Below, piece after piece: positions 1-19,740 of a stretch of 64,000 bases of DNA. The stretch is from the NCBI GenBank assembly GCA_964019165.1, contig OZ025273.1, positions 1,245,001 through 1,309,000 of the forward strand, read 5' to 3'. A model generated the notes under the pieces. The model saw only the letters and a program-made list of their open reading frames with translations. It did no database searches and was not told where the DNA came from. The DNA comes from Mastigias papua (Eukaryota > Cnidaria > Scyphozoa > Rhizostomeae > Mastigiidae). How positions within the stretch are numbered: the first letter of the stretch is position 1; each line of letters begins with the position of its first letter. The translations under genes were made by a program, and so were the position numbers.

Positions 1-82
1 ATTTCAAAGTTACCTATCTTAAATGACATCGAGGCGAAAACCTCCACTTCAAGATATTATATGATGAAATCGAGGTAAAAAC

Positions 83-3000
83 CTGCACACAAAGCTTGGA
101 TGAGCTTATTTCTATTTCCTTCATTTTCTTCGTACACTCTGTGAATCTCTGATTGATTTTTCATCTCTTCCTGCGACGAAATAATACCGAATAATTGTAA
201 CAAAAGGGTTCCTAAACAGCCTTTGAAAAAAAGAACGCAGAGCAAAGAAAATGAAAGTAATTAACAAACAACATAGTCCCAAACGACAACAATCAGAGCC
301 TAAAATGGCATGAGAAGTAACGAGACTCAATATGGAGTAAAGAGATCGTCAGATCACGGTTGTTGGGGCTTTGGAGGAGAATATTTTTGTATTAACAGTC
401 TGATTGACATTCCATAGGCAAGGTTAAGGTATTGCAATAAACAAAAAGCATCAACGACAGGTAACATATGACAAATAAGCACTAAGATTGAGCAGATCAT
501 GTGTTGGTTGAGAGTAGAGATTTAGAATGCAAGATGCGAATATATGAGGAGACGTGGGCGAAGAATTAACAAAAATAAAAATCATGAAAGACACTTATAA
601 TGTTGAACGTGAAGACAGACAATGAAATACAAGGCAAAAAAAGTACAAGTAAAAACACATGAGAAATGCATTGGAAAATCTTACAAAAGCTACAGTGGCC
701 AAAAAATTCTGTCTCTGCTTCGCAGCAGCTGAAAGAAGTATAGCATTTTCCGTTTGAACATCCAGTATCTTCTTCTCTAGTTCAAGTTGTTGCTGTCGCT
801 TACACTCCTAGGACACAGAGAAATTTTAAACGTGAATTATTTGAGATAATGAAGAATGAAGATTCATGACAATATATGAAGATCAATGAAGATTCATGAC
901 AATATATGAAGATCAATGAAGATTCATGACAATATATGAAGATCAATCAAGACTCATGATAAGATATGAAGATCAGTGAAGATTCATGACAATATATGAA
1001 GATCAATGAAGTTCCATGAAAACATATGAAGGTCAGTGAAGATTCATGACAATATATGAAGATCAATCAAGATTCACGATAAGATATGAAGATCAGTGAA
1101 GATTCATGATAAGATAAGATAACAACTAGTGCACACGTGAGTAATTACACTAGCAATGAAATGAGTTATCAAGCAAGGTTTGAGCATTGACATATTACTA
1201 CACACTACCTCATGAGGTTCACACTGTTGATAGAATAGGGGCCATTCAAAAAGTACGTACGCTCTGAAGGGGGGAGGGGGTACTAAGAAAAGCGCATGAA
1301 AACGTACAGGGGGAGGGGGTCTGTTAAAAGAACGTACGTACGCCCATATTACTTTCAAGCGCTAATTACTTGCATAGCATCCTAAATAGATAAAGCTATC
1401 TTTTCGAAATTATACAGGCAAGATTGTTCTAATCATGAAAAACCTTATTTTACATTTTAGATTTCTCCATGCATTACATTTTGTGAACTCTGAAAATAGC
1501 GAGATAAACAACAGGTTCAAAGGTATTAGCGGGGAGAGCGATGAGTTAAAAGTGCGTACAATTAGGAAGAGGGGGTCCAACACGATGGAAATATTGAAAG
1601 TACGCACTTTATGAATGGACCCATAATATCCTCATCAAATGATTGGCTGACTAAACAATATAAGATAATGTACTGCTACATTAATTAATTGATCATTTTT
1701 TACAAACTGAATAATTCACTGGTTGATTAATTGCCAAGCTATCAAACTGAATGTGCTTCTGATTATCTCACTCATCAAAACTTTCTTTGCGAATTTGATT
1801 AATAACTAACCTTTTCTCGTTCTCTCTTTTTAATCGACTCCTAAGAGCAGATGAAAATGCGCTTTAAAGACCATGATTTAGAAAAAATTATGGACAAATT
1901 AGATACCAAAATTGATCTACACAATGATCGAAAAAGCGTTCAATGATTAACTGTTGTGATCTTCAATTTTCTGATAATCTAGCCAATCATCATCACTATG
2001 ACGTCATTATTACTAACAAATACAAAACTGAGGCTTTCGATTGACATGATATTTTTTAAAGACATTGAATTAAACAGTACCTCCAATGTACCACTATCAT
2101 CTGGTAAACTGGATGACAAAGGAAAACCTTGCTTTTCAGGAAATTCTGATTTAAAACAAAACAAATTAAAATAATAAAATTGTTATCTCGAGCTTTGAAA
2201 AAAGAATATTTCAGTAAATGACCACACAATATTACAAGAATGCAAAATATATTGGAAAGAGTACATGATGCATCGGGAAAGATTCGAAATGCGCATGCCA
2301 ATATACTGGTCATATCGACTTAATATACTCAAATTTTTTTCTCTAATTACAGGTATGCAAGGTTACAAACATTGTAGTTCCTTCGTGTTAATTCACTATA
2401 GCTAAGCTGTCTTCGATTTAAAGGCAAAACCATAGAAATTGTAATAGTCGTGAAATAAATATATCATGAATTATTCAGTCCATCAAATCAAGAGACGAAA
2501 GGAGATACAATATTCACAGTCTGTCTTACATGAAGGGACACTTTACCTTATGTATATAAAAACCAGGAGGTGCAAACAAAAATGAAAACCAAAACGCCTA
2601 CATTCAGTTCTAAAATTTTTCTGATTCTGTTTCAACATTAGAGAAATATTAAGCTGCTTAGATGATAGAATCATAAAAGATGCCATCATACTTGCTTGTA
2701 AAGACATCATCTCTTCTGTGAATTCATCACCTTTAACTAGAAAACAAGAAAAACAAATTAATGGAGCAAAAAGCCTATTGAAATTTAAACGGAAAAGAAC
2801 CATTTTACATGTTTAATCATGTGATAATTTCTGGAGGGATAAATAGAAAGATGTAAAAAACAAAGAAAAACATCAATTAACAATAATAGTTATGATAGTG
2901 GCTAATATTTTAACAGGTTGACCTAGCCAGGCATAAACTGTCCACTTCAGTTTCAGTTCCACTACAAATCAAGGACAAAATCAACATGCAGATACTGTTA

Positions 3001-6000
3001 AAAAAGATCTCTGTGCTCTGGATATCGATTCTGTAAATGCAGATTAATTGAATATTGATCTTTCTCAATCTCTGCTAACAAAATCACTACTTACTGAGCT
3101 TGAACCACCTTTTGATTTCTTGAATTCCTTGCCAGGCGACTTCTATCAATTAGTGAAACAATTAAACTTAGCTTTACAAATACTGAAGATTTGAACAGAA
3201 GATCAACACACATACACTTTTTTAAAGCTATTTTCAGATTTTGCATTCTGAAAATTGTGCTACAATAACCTGCAATGGTAAGAATGATTGGGCCTAAAGT
3301 TACATATAACCCTTGTAATGATATGGCAATGCAGATGTGTAACAATCTAAGAAACACTTATGCTTGCTTCGTTACTTGCATAGGTGTGCCTGTAAGCACA
3401 TCACTGAGGTCATCCTTTTCATGCATGTTTGAGTGTGAGATGCAATTTTGTAGGATAAAGTCAACAATAGAACCAATGTTATCTTTTGAAAATAGTGCAA
3501 ATTTCCTTAAAAATGGCAAAAGTTAGTTGCCCTAACTGCAAAAATGCTTTCAACATGGCAGCACTTCAAAATATCAGACTTAAGATAAGATGGGGGTAAA
3601 TAGCGATTGTTGGTATGGTCTATGAACACATCACAAAAAGGACCAGAAAAGGACTATGTTGTTTCAGGTCCTTTGCAGGTAGTTTGCAGCTGGTTTCAGG
3701 TCACTTCAGGTCATTTCAGCTCATTTCAGGTCGATTCAGCTCAGGCCCATAGCCAAGGGGGGCCTGGGGGTGCAGGACCCCCTGAATTCATGAGATTTGG
3801 CTCTGTGCCTCCCATAAAGACATAAATTATATAGATATATGTATTATCTATATTGGCTCTGCCCCCCTTGTGAATTCAAGCTGGCTGAGGGCCTGTTTCA
3901 GTTTGGTTTAACTTTTATTAGTTACAGTTTCAACTGTGCTTCTCTGAAGTATCCAGTTTTCTCATTTTGAAATTCTCTCTTGGTACACTCCCTCAGTCCT
4001 TCAGGTATTTAGAACTAAATCATGAAGGTAAATTGTCTCTTAATAACTACTGTGGTAGGGACTGAAAGGCTGCAAAAAGATCTCCACCAACAGTTTCTAT
4101 TATAAAACCTAAGAATCTGCAAAGACAGATGAATCTAAAACTTGAATCTCTACCTTTAGGTGGATATTTTATCTTTTCTTTATCAAAATAGAACTCCTAA
4201 GACAAAAAGGTATTCCACAGTTTACAAGGGTATTCCATAGTTTACAAGGGTATTCCATAGTTTGCTGCAAATAAAAACAAAATGCAAGTAGAATAAGTTC
4301 CTCTGCTTTCAAGAAATTTGAACAAGATGCTGGTTTCAATATCATGAGAAATCCTGGTTGAATGTCTTTAAAAGGTTTAACATAGCAATAGGGCCAGAAA
4401 ACTGCATTGACCATGATGAAATCTTGGATTATTATGATAGTGATAACAATGATGACCTCAAGATGGGAATTGGATGGTGGATTACTGATAGGGAATGACA
4501 GCCAATGCAATGACGACAAATTCATGTGCATAAGCTTTCAAGATAAAAGATGCAAAGATCTCAAACTTACTTCTAGGCTGGATAAATAACACAAGTTGAC
4601 AGGTAACTGAGTTAGGTCTTTGTTGCCACAAATGTCCAATACTTGTAGTTCTCTAAGGCCTTTTATATTTGGGGGGAGGTATGTCAACCTGTTCTCTACA
4701 AATAGGATATGAAAATCAATAGAAATCTTTGTTCACAATAGTATATATAGAGAAGGAAAACATAAGCACTCCTGTTAGCACTGTCAAAGAATTGGAGAAA
4801 GCTAATGGAAAACTGGCCTCCATATGCCAAAACATGTTGAAAATTTATTTTCTACCATCAAAGGATTCTATGATATTATGTCCACCCACAGACTACAGTG
4901 ACAACAGGGATATAGGAACTGGGGGCAGAGGGGCCATGGCCCCCACATTTTAGCAAACTATGCAAAAGTGCCCCCTTTAAGCCCAAAATGGGCATGATAA
5001 TGTGCCCCTTTTAGGACTTGCCCCCCCTTTTAGATGCTTCCTGTGTCCATGAGTGACAAGAGAAAGGAAGCAACAGGTCCATGACTATTGGTAGCAAATG
5101 AATTTATGTTGCTGAAATAATAACATACATATACACTGCACCAAAAAAGGGAAGCAATAAGCAGCAGGAACCTCACTGTCATTTACCTACTTATAAGAGA
5201 TCAAACTTATGAGAAACAAAAATTGGCACTAATATACCACAAGAATATAATAAAATCCGAATTAATAAAATGCAAGACACTGTATGAATGAGAGAGAAAT
5301 CACAGTATAAATTGTCCTAACAAATGCAAATCAAACAAAAAATTTTCATGAACAAATGATACCTTTCAGGTTCAAATTTTGAAGATTCACTAAGCATCCA
5401 ATTTCTTCTGGAAGTTGTTTTATTTTATTAAATGATAAATCCAGTTTCTAAAAGACAGAAATCACATAACTGTGGCAAGCTACAAAGGTTTAATTAGCTG
5501 ATTTTAGTAACCAAAAATTGAAAATGAATATCTAGCAAGAGGATCCCAGGGTCTTTATGCTCAGAAATCATGGGTGAGCAATCAAAAACACGGGTGAACA
5601 GAGTGGAGCCTAGTGATTAAAAATGATTTGATAACAGAACAAAATGAGCATTCTCTCTGCAACACTCAACAAGAAATAAGGACTTCAGCTTTGATAAGCA
5701 TGCTGTTATCAATAAAAGTTTTTGCTTCTAAAGATTACTAGTTGTTTTGACTCTGCTTCTAGTAAGTCAAGTTGAACTGATAACAGGATCCAGTACTTAT
5801 AAAAACAATTGACTCATGTTTCAAGTTTCAAGATAATATGCACATAAATTTTTTATGAGAAAGTAAGGTTTGAGGTTGGTAGATAGTTTCTTAAATTTTC
5901 AAGTGATTATGCAACCAAAAAGATTCTTATGTTTAAATGTTTCGATTTCAAAAGAGTTTCCCATGAAGTGGTTTGGCCCATTACTAAACATTGAATCAAA

Positions 6001-8250
6001 ACACTTGGCACATTATGGATATCACTCTCAACAGTAGAAATATGCATCACTGGGTGCATAATTAATCACTCCCAAATGAACTCTTGGGAGGTGCCTGTAT
6101 GGATGCGAGTTCTCATTGAAATCGCTGAGATCCCTAATGTTTCTCCTATCTGTCACTTAAGACATAAGCAACAAGAAGCTATGAGCAGGATAATCACATT
6201 TCCAACCTTATTCCCTGGCACTGCATGACCAGCTAAAACTAACTTTTAGAGTTTCTATAAACATAAGCATCTAAAATGCCAAAATTTCACAAAATAAAGA
6301 AAACTAGGCAAAGTAAGGAAAGCAATACCAGAAGATTAAGAAGAGAAAAATGAACACTAGAAAGGTTACCTGCAAATTTACAAGAAGCATTATCTGCTTA
6401 GGCAGTGAAGTGACTTCATTGTGGGACAGATCCAAAACCTAGATAGTTCAAATTGAAATCTAGTTGAAAATGAATTATGTGAGATACAAAAACATTTTTC
6501 TTGTGGCTTTGAACTGAATTGTCTCACGATTTGAAGGAAACAAATTTAATTGCTCAAAAGTGATTCATATTTGCTACAGCTCTTATGTTTTCTGCCACAG
6601 ATTCCAACAGGGAGTTTCATTACAGCTGTAACCATGCCAATATGGGCCCTCATTATTCATCACAGCCTTGACAGATGTCATAAGCCATGACAGATGTCAT
6701 AAGCTATGACAGATGTCATATATCTATAAAGGCTATCTAAGAATAAGTTCACACTATAATCTGTACAGAATGTTAGAAAGCTATATTAGCCACTGGCACG
6801 CTAGTGGATAGCACACATATGAGTGAATATGAAAAAACAGGGAGCAAGCAGAGAGGGAGCATAATGGAACCCATAAGGAAGGCACTTACAGACAATCCCA
6901 CTAGTTCTACCACCTTGGGTGCACTGATATTCCGCAGTCTATTTCCCTGAAGAAGCAGCACCTTCCAAAAATAAGTAAATACTCTAAAAATCAGATTGGG
7001 AGTAATACTTTTAAAGCTGGGCACTGTCATACAAACATAATAAATGGGGAGGGTGTGGGGGCTGCAATAGGGATGTCCTAGTACATATTTTTGGTAAAAA
7101 AGGCAAGGGGACATCTATTCTGGAATGGAGAGTCGATAGTGAAATAATTGCATCAAGAACAATCTATTAACAATGGGAGTTTCATATCCAGACAGTTAAA
7201 TCAAATTTTATAATTAAACAGTATAAAAAACTTCCTACCTTTTTCTGCAAAATTTTACAAAAAGAATACACTTTCTCTGGGATCTATTGAAAAAAGAAAA
7301 AGAAGTAGAAAATGAATGATGATTTCAATATATAAAAGCATAGAGCACATCTATCTTAACTCAGCTGGAGTAACTAACTATTTTTGTCTTCAAAAAACAA
7401 AGCCAGTCACTTTTGATAATAAGATTGAACTGCATTCCTACAAGCCATCTCCGAAAAATGGCTAAGAAGCTCTTAGATTTAAATTATTAATGACTAAAGC
7501 TAAGGTTTGTTTTTCAGATGTGAAAAAATGTAATAATTATGAGGGCGATATTCCGTAGATATAGGTAGATATAAGCACATTAAGAGTTAGAAAATCACAA
7601 ATTGCTAAACTTACATTTCTTAGTCCACAGTGGGTTAAATCGAAAAATGCATCAGGTTTTTCCTTGGCCTGTAATGCGATAACTATTATATATCACCGAC
7701 ATCAACAAGTAACAAATTCGACTGAGTTGTCAATATTGACAGATACAGGTTGATAAAACTGCTGCTGTCAGCAAAATGATTGTAAACTTACAGGAAAATC
7801 AACTTTGCAATATGCTAACAGGACGCAAATGTAGGCAAGCAACATAAAATGCTATCTACTATAATAGATTGTCACTAAAAACTGAAGGACGGTTTTCAAA
7901 AGACTAAGCAAGGTGATCGTATAAATATTGTGACTGATGTCGTAATACGTCGCTAGCTGCCAAGACCAGAAGCTCAAAGTATGCCCTTTTCTTACACCAG
8001 CACACCAGATATAGCAATATGCACAAACAAGCTGTTAAACACCAGAAAATAAACTAAGCTTTTTCTAAATAAACACCGGGACCACAAAACACATGCTCCG
8101 GCCACAGCTAGCAATACATCAGTTGACAATCATTCCCTTCACTAGCAACTGAAGAAGCGTTAATACGAATTTCTTTGTACTCACTATTTGAAATTTCTGT
8201 TCAAAAAGTTTCTCTTCTTCTTTACCCATTCCTCTTCCGAACAGTGGCAT
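83..8250 (-). CDS. LRSAM1: LRSAM1-like leucine-rich-repeat E3 ubiquitin ligase, N-terminal part
   Basis: Fourteen exons join in phase: 8185-8250, 7615-7668, 7239-7283, 6890-6961, 6370-6438, 5363-5447, 4571-4695, 4154-4196, 3095-3142, 2692-2736, 2081-2145, 1811-1840, 685-807 and 83-170, about 320 residues. The product begins MPLFGRGMGKEEE, like vertebrate LRSAM1 (MPLF). It then has leucine-rich repeats (VLLLQGNRLRNI, VLDLSHNEVTSLP, KLDLSFNKIKQLP, ENRLTYLPPNIKGL), the KYPPK-EVAWQG segment matching PPREVCGAG, and a Lys/Glu/Gln-rich coiled coil (KRQQQLELEKKI). In known LRSAM1 a SAM domain and a C-terminal RING follow and the protein ubiquitinates TSG101; those parts lie off the left edge and cannot be checked here. 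The start is the first ATG fitting the family N-terminus. Exons 9-11 (3142-2081) are the least conserved and rest mainly on phase and splice sites. Confidence 0.88.
855..1120. repeat. 30-bp minisatellite in an LRSAM1 intron
   Basis: About nine imperfect copies of a 30-bp unit (core GAAGATTCATGACAATATAT) follow one another with a regular 30-bp spacing, for example the block GATTCATGAC at 861, 891 and 921. The array lies between LRSAM1 exons 12 and 13. No coding role is suggested. Confidence 0.85.
1238..1622. mobile_element. MITE-like element with imperfect terminal inverted repeats and G-runs
   Basis: The left end reads GGGGCCATTCAAAAAGTACG and the reverse complement of the right end reads GGGTCCATTCATAAAGTGCG, so the ends form an imperfect inverted repeat of about 24 bp. 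Inside lie two G-runs of the form GGGGGAGGGGG (about 1270 and 1310) and inner inverted copies of GTACGCACT. There is no transposase, so it would be non-autonomous. No clear target-site duplication is visible. It sits in an LRSAM1 intron. Confidence 0.6.
3742..3895. mobile_element. Short hAT-like MITE
   Basis: A 154-bp segment starts CAGGCCCATAGCCAAG and ends with the reverse complement of CAGGCCCTCAGCCAGC, giving terminal inverted repeats of about 16 bp. The flanking 8-mers ATTCAGCT and TTTCAGTT agree at six of eight positions, compatible with a decayed 8-bp hAT target duplication. It has no coding capacity and lies in the LRSAM1 intron between exons 8 and 9. Confidence 0.5.
4209..4263. repeat. 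Three short tandem repeats
   Basis: Three near-identical copies of GGTATTCCAYAGTTTACAA (about 20 bp each) lie just upstream, in the minus-strand sense, of the acceptor of LRSAM1 exon 8. Confidence 0.7.
6664..6722. repeat. Three tandem copies of a GACAGATGTCAT motif
   Basis: GACAGATGTCATAAGC recurs three times at about 19-bp spacing in the LRSAM1 intron between exons 4 and 5. No function is apparent. Confidence 0.7.
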
Positions 8251-9503
8251 GCTTTCAGACGATAAAGTAAAACGAAAGTCACTGCGAAATCACGCAGACA
8301 AAAATTCATGAAAGTAGGCCTAGGTACGATACAGTGATGTTGTTCTTAATATAGGCGACCTTATGCAAATGAGAATCAATACGCACTACCGCCCTATCGA
8401 CTGAAAATGGACAAGTCAACATAGTAAAAAATATTAAATATATCTACCAATGCCGATTACTATAGGTCAAACTTCCTTCTTCTCAACTCTCAAAATAAGA
8501 TTAATTACGTTTATGAACAAAGATGTTCTTCGACTCCACAGGGGGGCGTTGGTCGATAAATGTGTAAGGGGGGGATTTCGATATGTGATCATTTAAGTAA
8601 TACGTGAGTATCTTACATATGCTTTGCCCATGTTACGTTTACGTTTTATGTTATTCTTCAATAGCTGTTGTTACCTATGCGATGTAAATTGTACGTAGGC
8701 TATTGTTGGAAATGAATATCTAAAATCTGATATGCTTAATTAAACACTTCTAGGTTAAAATCTACATTACATTTGTGGTTTATTAATTGAACCATTTTAA
8801 GTACCTAAGCTATAGTAGCAGTGTTGATTTGGAAAATTATTACCAGGAGATTCACATATGGATGTGGCTGCTGTAGTTACACCTGTATTTTCAAAGATAT
8901 AAATGCAATAACTTGACATTGACTGTACATCGAGATATTTGAAAAAATGTGTGTTGATCTTTTAATGTGCAACGGCGCAGCTGTAATTCAAAATTGATAC
9001 ACAATATCTTCATTCTTCATGACCAAGAATGAGTGCTGCCTGACTTCAATGATAAAATAAAGATAGATCTGGTATACTTTTCTTGCAAAACTATGAGTGA
9101 AGCAGTGCAGTAAAGTAAACACAGTCGCTTTCACCTTGCTAAAGCCCCCCTTGAGGAGGTATCGCTGAGCAAGCAATGCATCGTTGTTTTCTCTTGCGTC
9201 ATATCATAACACAACGTTTCAAACGAGGCTAAGAAATTTTAGGGATGAGACTGGCCTGTATTTGATAATGGCGGGAAAGCTTCGTTGTTGTGTGATTAAT
9301 TACTGGTAAGTCTATGGTAATTTATTTGCCACTTTTTGTACTTACCCAACTAACTTAAATTCAAATATATCTGCAGCATCTCCTGACACACATTATCTTA
9401 ACTTCCTTGTAATGGAGTATGTTGCAATACATTTTATATTATTCTATTATTTTACCAACAGACATTGCATCTAACTTGTTGCACGAAACAACATCCGTCA
9501 AAT
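8251..9503. promoter_or_regulatory. Shared 5' region between the divergent LRSAM1-like and POLE3 genes
   Basis: The two start codons face away from each other about 1.25 kb apart, so both promoters and 5' UTRs must lie here. A probable POLE3 5'-UTR intron exists, because a GGTAAGTC-type donor occurs near 9304 before the coding exon. I saw no convincing TATA box or CpG-island-like stretch. The position is inferred from the gene layout only. Confidence 0.45.
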
Positions 9504-10635
9504 ATGGCTGAAAAGCCCGAAGATTTGAATTTGCCTCATGCGGTCATAGCCCGACTGATAAAGGAAGTGGTAGGAGTAGGTCTATCATATTTATTAGGGC
9601 CTAGAGTTGATCAGAGTAAGCGAACATTTTTACTAGATAAATGTCAAGTATTTATTAATCTTTCTAGTAGAAATTCGTTAAGCTATATTAGTATATACTA
9701 AAGAAATGTTTTTATCCTAGCTTCCTGATGGTGTGAATGTTTCCAAAGAAGCAAGGTCTGCAATCAGTAGAGCTGCCAGTGTTTTTGTTTTATATACAAC
9801 TTCGTGGTATGTCTTCAATCAGCTTTACATAACTAGCTCTCCCAGTATAACCTTTATTTCTGTACATAATTACCCATTATAAGCTCTTTTGATTCTCTAT
9901 TTGGGAGAAAGAATGGATATCAGAGTTATTAGATGATATAAGTAAGCTATTTTCTTATGGGACATATTCCTTATTAATAATTTCAATAACAATATTGAAG
10001 GTTGTATATTAGTATCCAGGTGACATAGTGACTCATTCATTGGATGTTGGAATGCAAACTTATTTGGACTGTAGTTGTTTTAAATCATCTCTTCAATTAC
10101 TCTTTCAGTGCAAATAATCTAGCTCAAAAACAGAAGAGAAAAACATTGACAGGGCAAGATGTTCTATCTGCAATGGAAGAAATGGAATTTGAGCAGTTTA
10201 CTGAACCACTGAAGAAAAGCTTGGAAGGTATTGTCTTCTAAGTGCCAGTGCATAGCAATGGTTTCCTTAGTTATTTGACTTAGCTTTCCTTAGGTTTTAC
10301 AGAAGCACCTAACACAAGAGCATATAAGTTTCAAACAAAATAAATAAATAAATTCCTGGAAAATGAAATTATTACTTGACACTTAGCTACCTTTTGTTTC
10401 AACTATTAGAAATTTCCCTACCTCAGTTTAAGCTACTGATCTTTAAATGTGGTGTGTAATGTAAAGCTCTTTACATTTATCAGCTTTTAAAAAAGAGCAG
10501 AAGGGAAAAGAAACAAAAAGGAAGGAAGCTGCTGAGAAGAGAAAACAAGAAAGTTCTGACAATGACATTGAAAAGAAGCAAAAATCTGATGAATCAGTGG
10601 AGGCCCAGACTGTTGAGACCAATGATGAACAATGA
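9504..10635 (+). CDS. POLE3: DNA polymerase epsilon subunit 3 (histone-fold protein)
   Basis: Four exons (9504-9569, 9721-9806, 10109-10227, 10484-10635) join in phase to a 140-residue protein; human POLE3 has 147. It begins [20 protein letters not shown], then [19 protein letters not shown], then [20 protein letters not shown], the H2B-like histone fold. The tail is rich in Lys and Glu, as is usual for the family. Known POLE3 pairs with POLE4 in the DNA polymerase epsilon holoenzyme, where the pair binds H3-H4, and with CHRAC1 in the CHRAC remodelling complex. The start is fixed by MAE(K/R)PEDLNLP. All four exons have GT-AG borders, and the divided Cys codon at the exon 2/3 junction restores the conserved TSCANN motif. 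Confidence 0.96.
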
Positions 10636-11497
10636 AATGAACTGGGTATTTAAGACACTGCTTGTAATTGTAGACATCAAACCCTTGCAAATTTATTAGA
10701 ACTAAGTGTATATTACAGCCTAACAATTTTCAAGACTAGTTCATATCACTTTTTTGCCATGCATATGGTTTGGTTTTTAGCTTGATGCACTTTGATCTCT
10801 GTATCATCTGGACAAGAAAAGGGTGATTCATCATCCACAACTATATCATGTTTTACACTGGCAGTGAAATTAAGTAGAAGAGGTTGGATATTCTTGTTTC
10901 TTGTTCTTGTTCTAGTACTTTTTCTTGTTTTTTGAATGTGCATACCTGCTATAAGAATCAATTCTGCTTCCTATAACAAAGCTTATATGACATATCAACT
11001 TTCTAGTCATTTTATGTGTATGTTTCCATTTATATTCCAGGCTTTGTTTGAGGTAAGCCAAACCTATTGATAATGCATTTAATTCTTCACTTCAAAAATA
11101 TTCCCTCACTGCAAAACATGGAATCGCAAATGAATATTATTGATATTGATATTTAATCTACTACACTACTTTTTATGCAATTTGCAACTAGCAATGAATT
11201 TCAAAACTAGATTTTATTATACATAGACAAAATAGTGAATATTTATAAACTACATTTAACAAAATGAACTGTGATAAACATCAATAAAAGTAACCATTTC
11301 CATAGAATTTCTTTTTCAGGAGTAATCATTCAGGTTCCTTGATTCACTTTTCTTTGGCAAAATCCTATGGAAGTGTTTCATCACTCCTAAAGCTTCAAAT
11401 ATCTATGTTTTAATTTCTCAAATTCATCTTAACAACAGAAGTAAAAATATTTAGCCCTGACTATATACAATGACAAATGTTTAAAAAACAACTCTGA
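10636..11497. other. Convergent 3' intergenic region
   Basis: This stretch lies between the POLE3 stop and the ATAT1 stop, which face each other. It is AT-rich and should hold both 3' UTRs. Apart from short chance reading frames I saw no gene or repeat in it. Confidence 0.5.
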
Positions 11498-18355
<6,858 letters not shown>

Positions 18356-19740
18356 TATTTTCCAACTACCTTCGACAACTCTGTTAAAAAGTTAAGATAA
18401 CGCCAGTTAATCAATAACCCCATAAAATCTACTAAATTTTACAATAAGAAACCAATGAACAACACAATGTAAAGTGCAAAACATACTTAGAAAATCAGTC
18501 GTCGGCGGAGACAATCACTTGGCAAGTTTTCACTTTTGTAGAACTGGTTCATCATAAATGTCTTTCATGATGATAACAGAGCGCCCTTAAATCATTTATG
18601 TTTATGCCTGATATTCACTTCAGAGCCTGTAACATAACTTAATCCAAGAATAGTAAGTGAAGATTCCTAAGCCAAACGACAACCGAGATCCGCCATGTTT
18701 GTTGTCAACAGCCAGGACAACAACTAGAGTGGTTGTAGCTGTTTACAACAAAACAGGGAGCTCAGAGTTATATATTAAAAGCCACAGGATTTTCAATAAC
18801 AGGCCCGCTGCTACTACTGTGGGGTATGGGGTGTTTCGCACCCTAAAAAACACTTCTGTCCTCGGAAAACCAAAGTTTGCCATTTCTTTTGGCAAATTGC
18901 CATAATTGGAGCCCAAGAAGAATGAATGGGTGCTGCAGAGTAGCAGATTGCTCAAGAACTTGGTTAAATATAAGGCTTCACACAATTTATCAACAAATCA
19001 AATACATATTATTCAATCATTTAAACTGATATTCTTGAATCATGGGGAAAGAGACAGTTTTGTCGGAAAGTCCAACACCCCACTCCCAAAAAAACCAATG
19101 TGTAGGAACAAACCTGTTGACAAACAGTCGTCCATATCAACTACTGTATTAGGCAGATGCTTTTTGGATGCTAATTTCTCAAATGTGATAGTAACGAATG
19201 GATGCGATATCGAAAAATTTCAGTACTTCACGGGCAAAGTAATTATATTAGTAAAATAAGATTCGTCCACAAACCCATTAGTTCATCATTATTTTCAGGC
19301 GTGAGCTATAAGTGGGGAATTTCGCATGCCCGTCATAATAAGTGAGACAACACAAGTGTGGCTTGTACAGATTTGCAAAATGAAGACAACCATATGGTTA
19401 GTTCATTATGCCTTGGGAGGGTGAACAAATGATTAAAGAACAGTAAAAGAATAGGAGTTTACTGGTTATTCAATAAATCCAAATCTATGAATTATTTAGC
19501 AGAGAATTCTGGCAATGAAGAAATATTAGTAATTAGGTTGTATTAATTACTGAGTTTATTTACCTTAGGAAATTCAAAAGAGCTTTTTATGTCGTATGGC
19601 CGTGCTGTATTTAATTTGCTTATGGACAACATTTACTGATTCGTTCAGAAAAAAAATCCCTAAAAGACAAGCTTATTTATATTTGATAATAAAGCATATT
19701 CTTATTCAATCATGCTTCAAAACCAGGAGAGTTTCGGTGA
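18356..19740. promoter_or_regulatory. Divergent 5' region between ATAT1 and the Cys-loop channel gene
   Basis: The two genes are transcribed away from each other, with about 1.4 kb between start codons. Reading frames of 80-117 residues at 18657-19259 occur on both strands without family likeness or exon-like borders, so I do not call them genes. I saw no tRNA, repeat family or clear core-promoter motif. Confidence 0.35.

Noticed and set aside
840..1120. Possible CRISPR-like array (30-bp repeats)
   Set aside because: The units are directly tandem with no unique spacers, and the context is an animal intron.
18657..19259. Small genes in the ATAT1/channel intergenic region
   Set aside because: Frames occur on both strands with no family likeness, splice support or conserved start.
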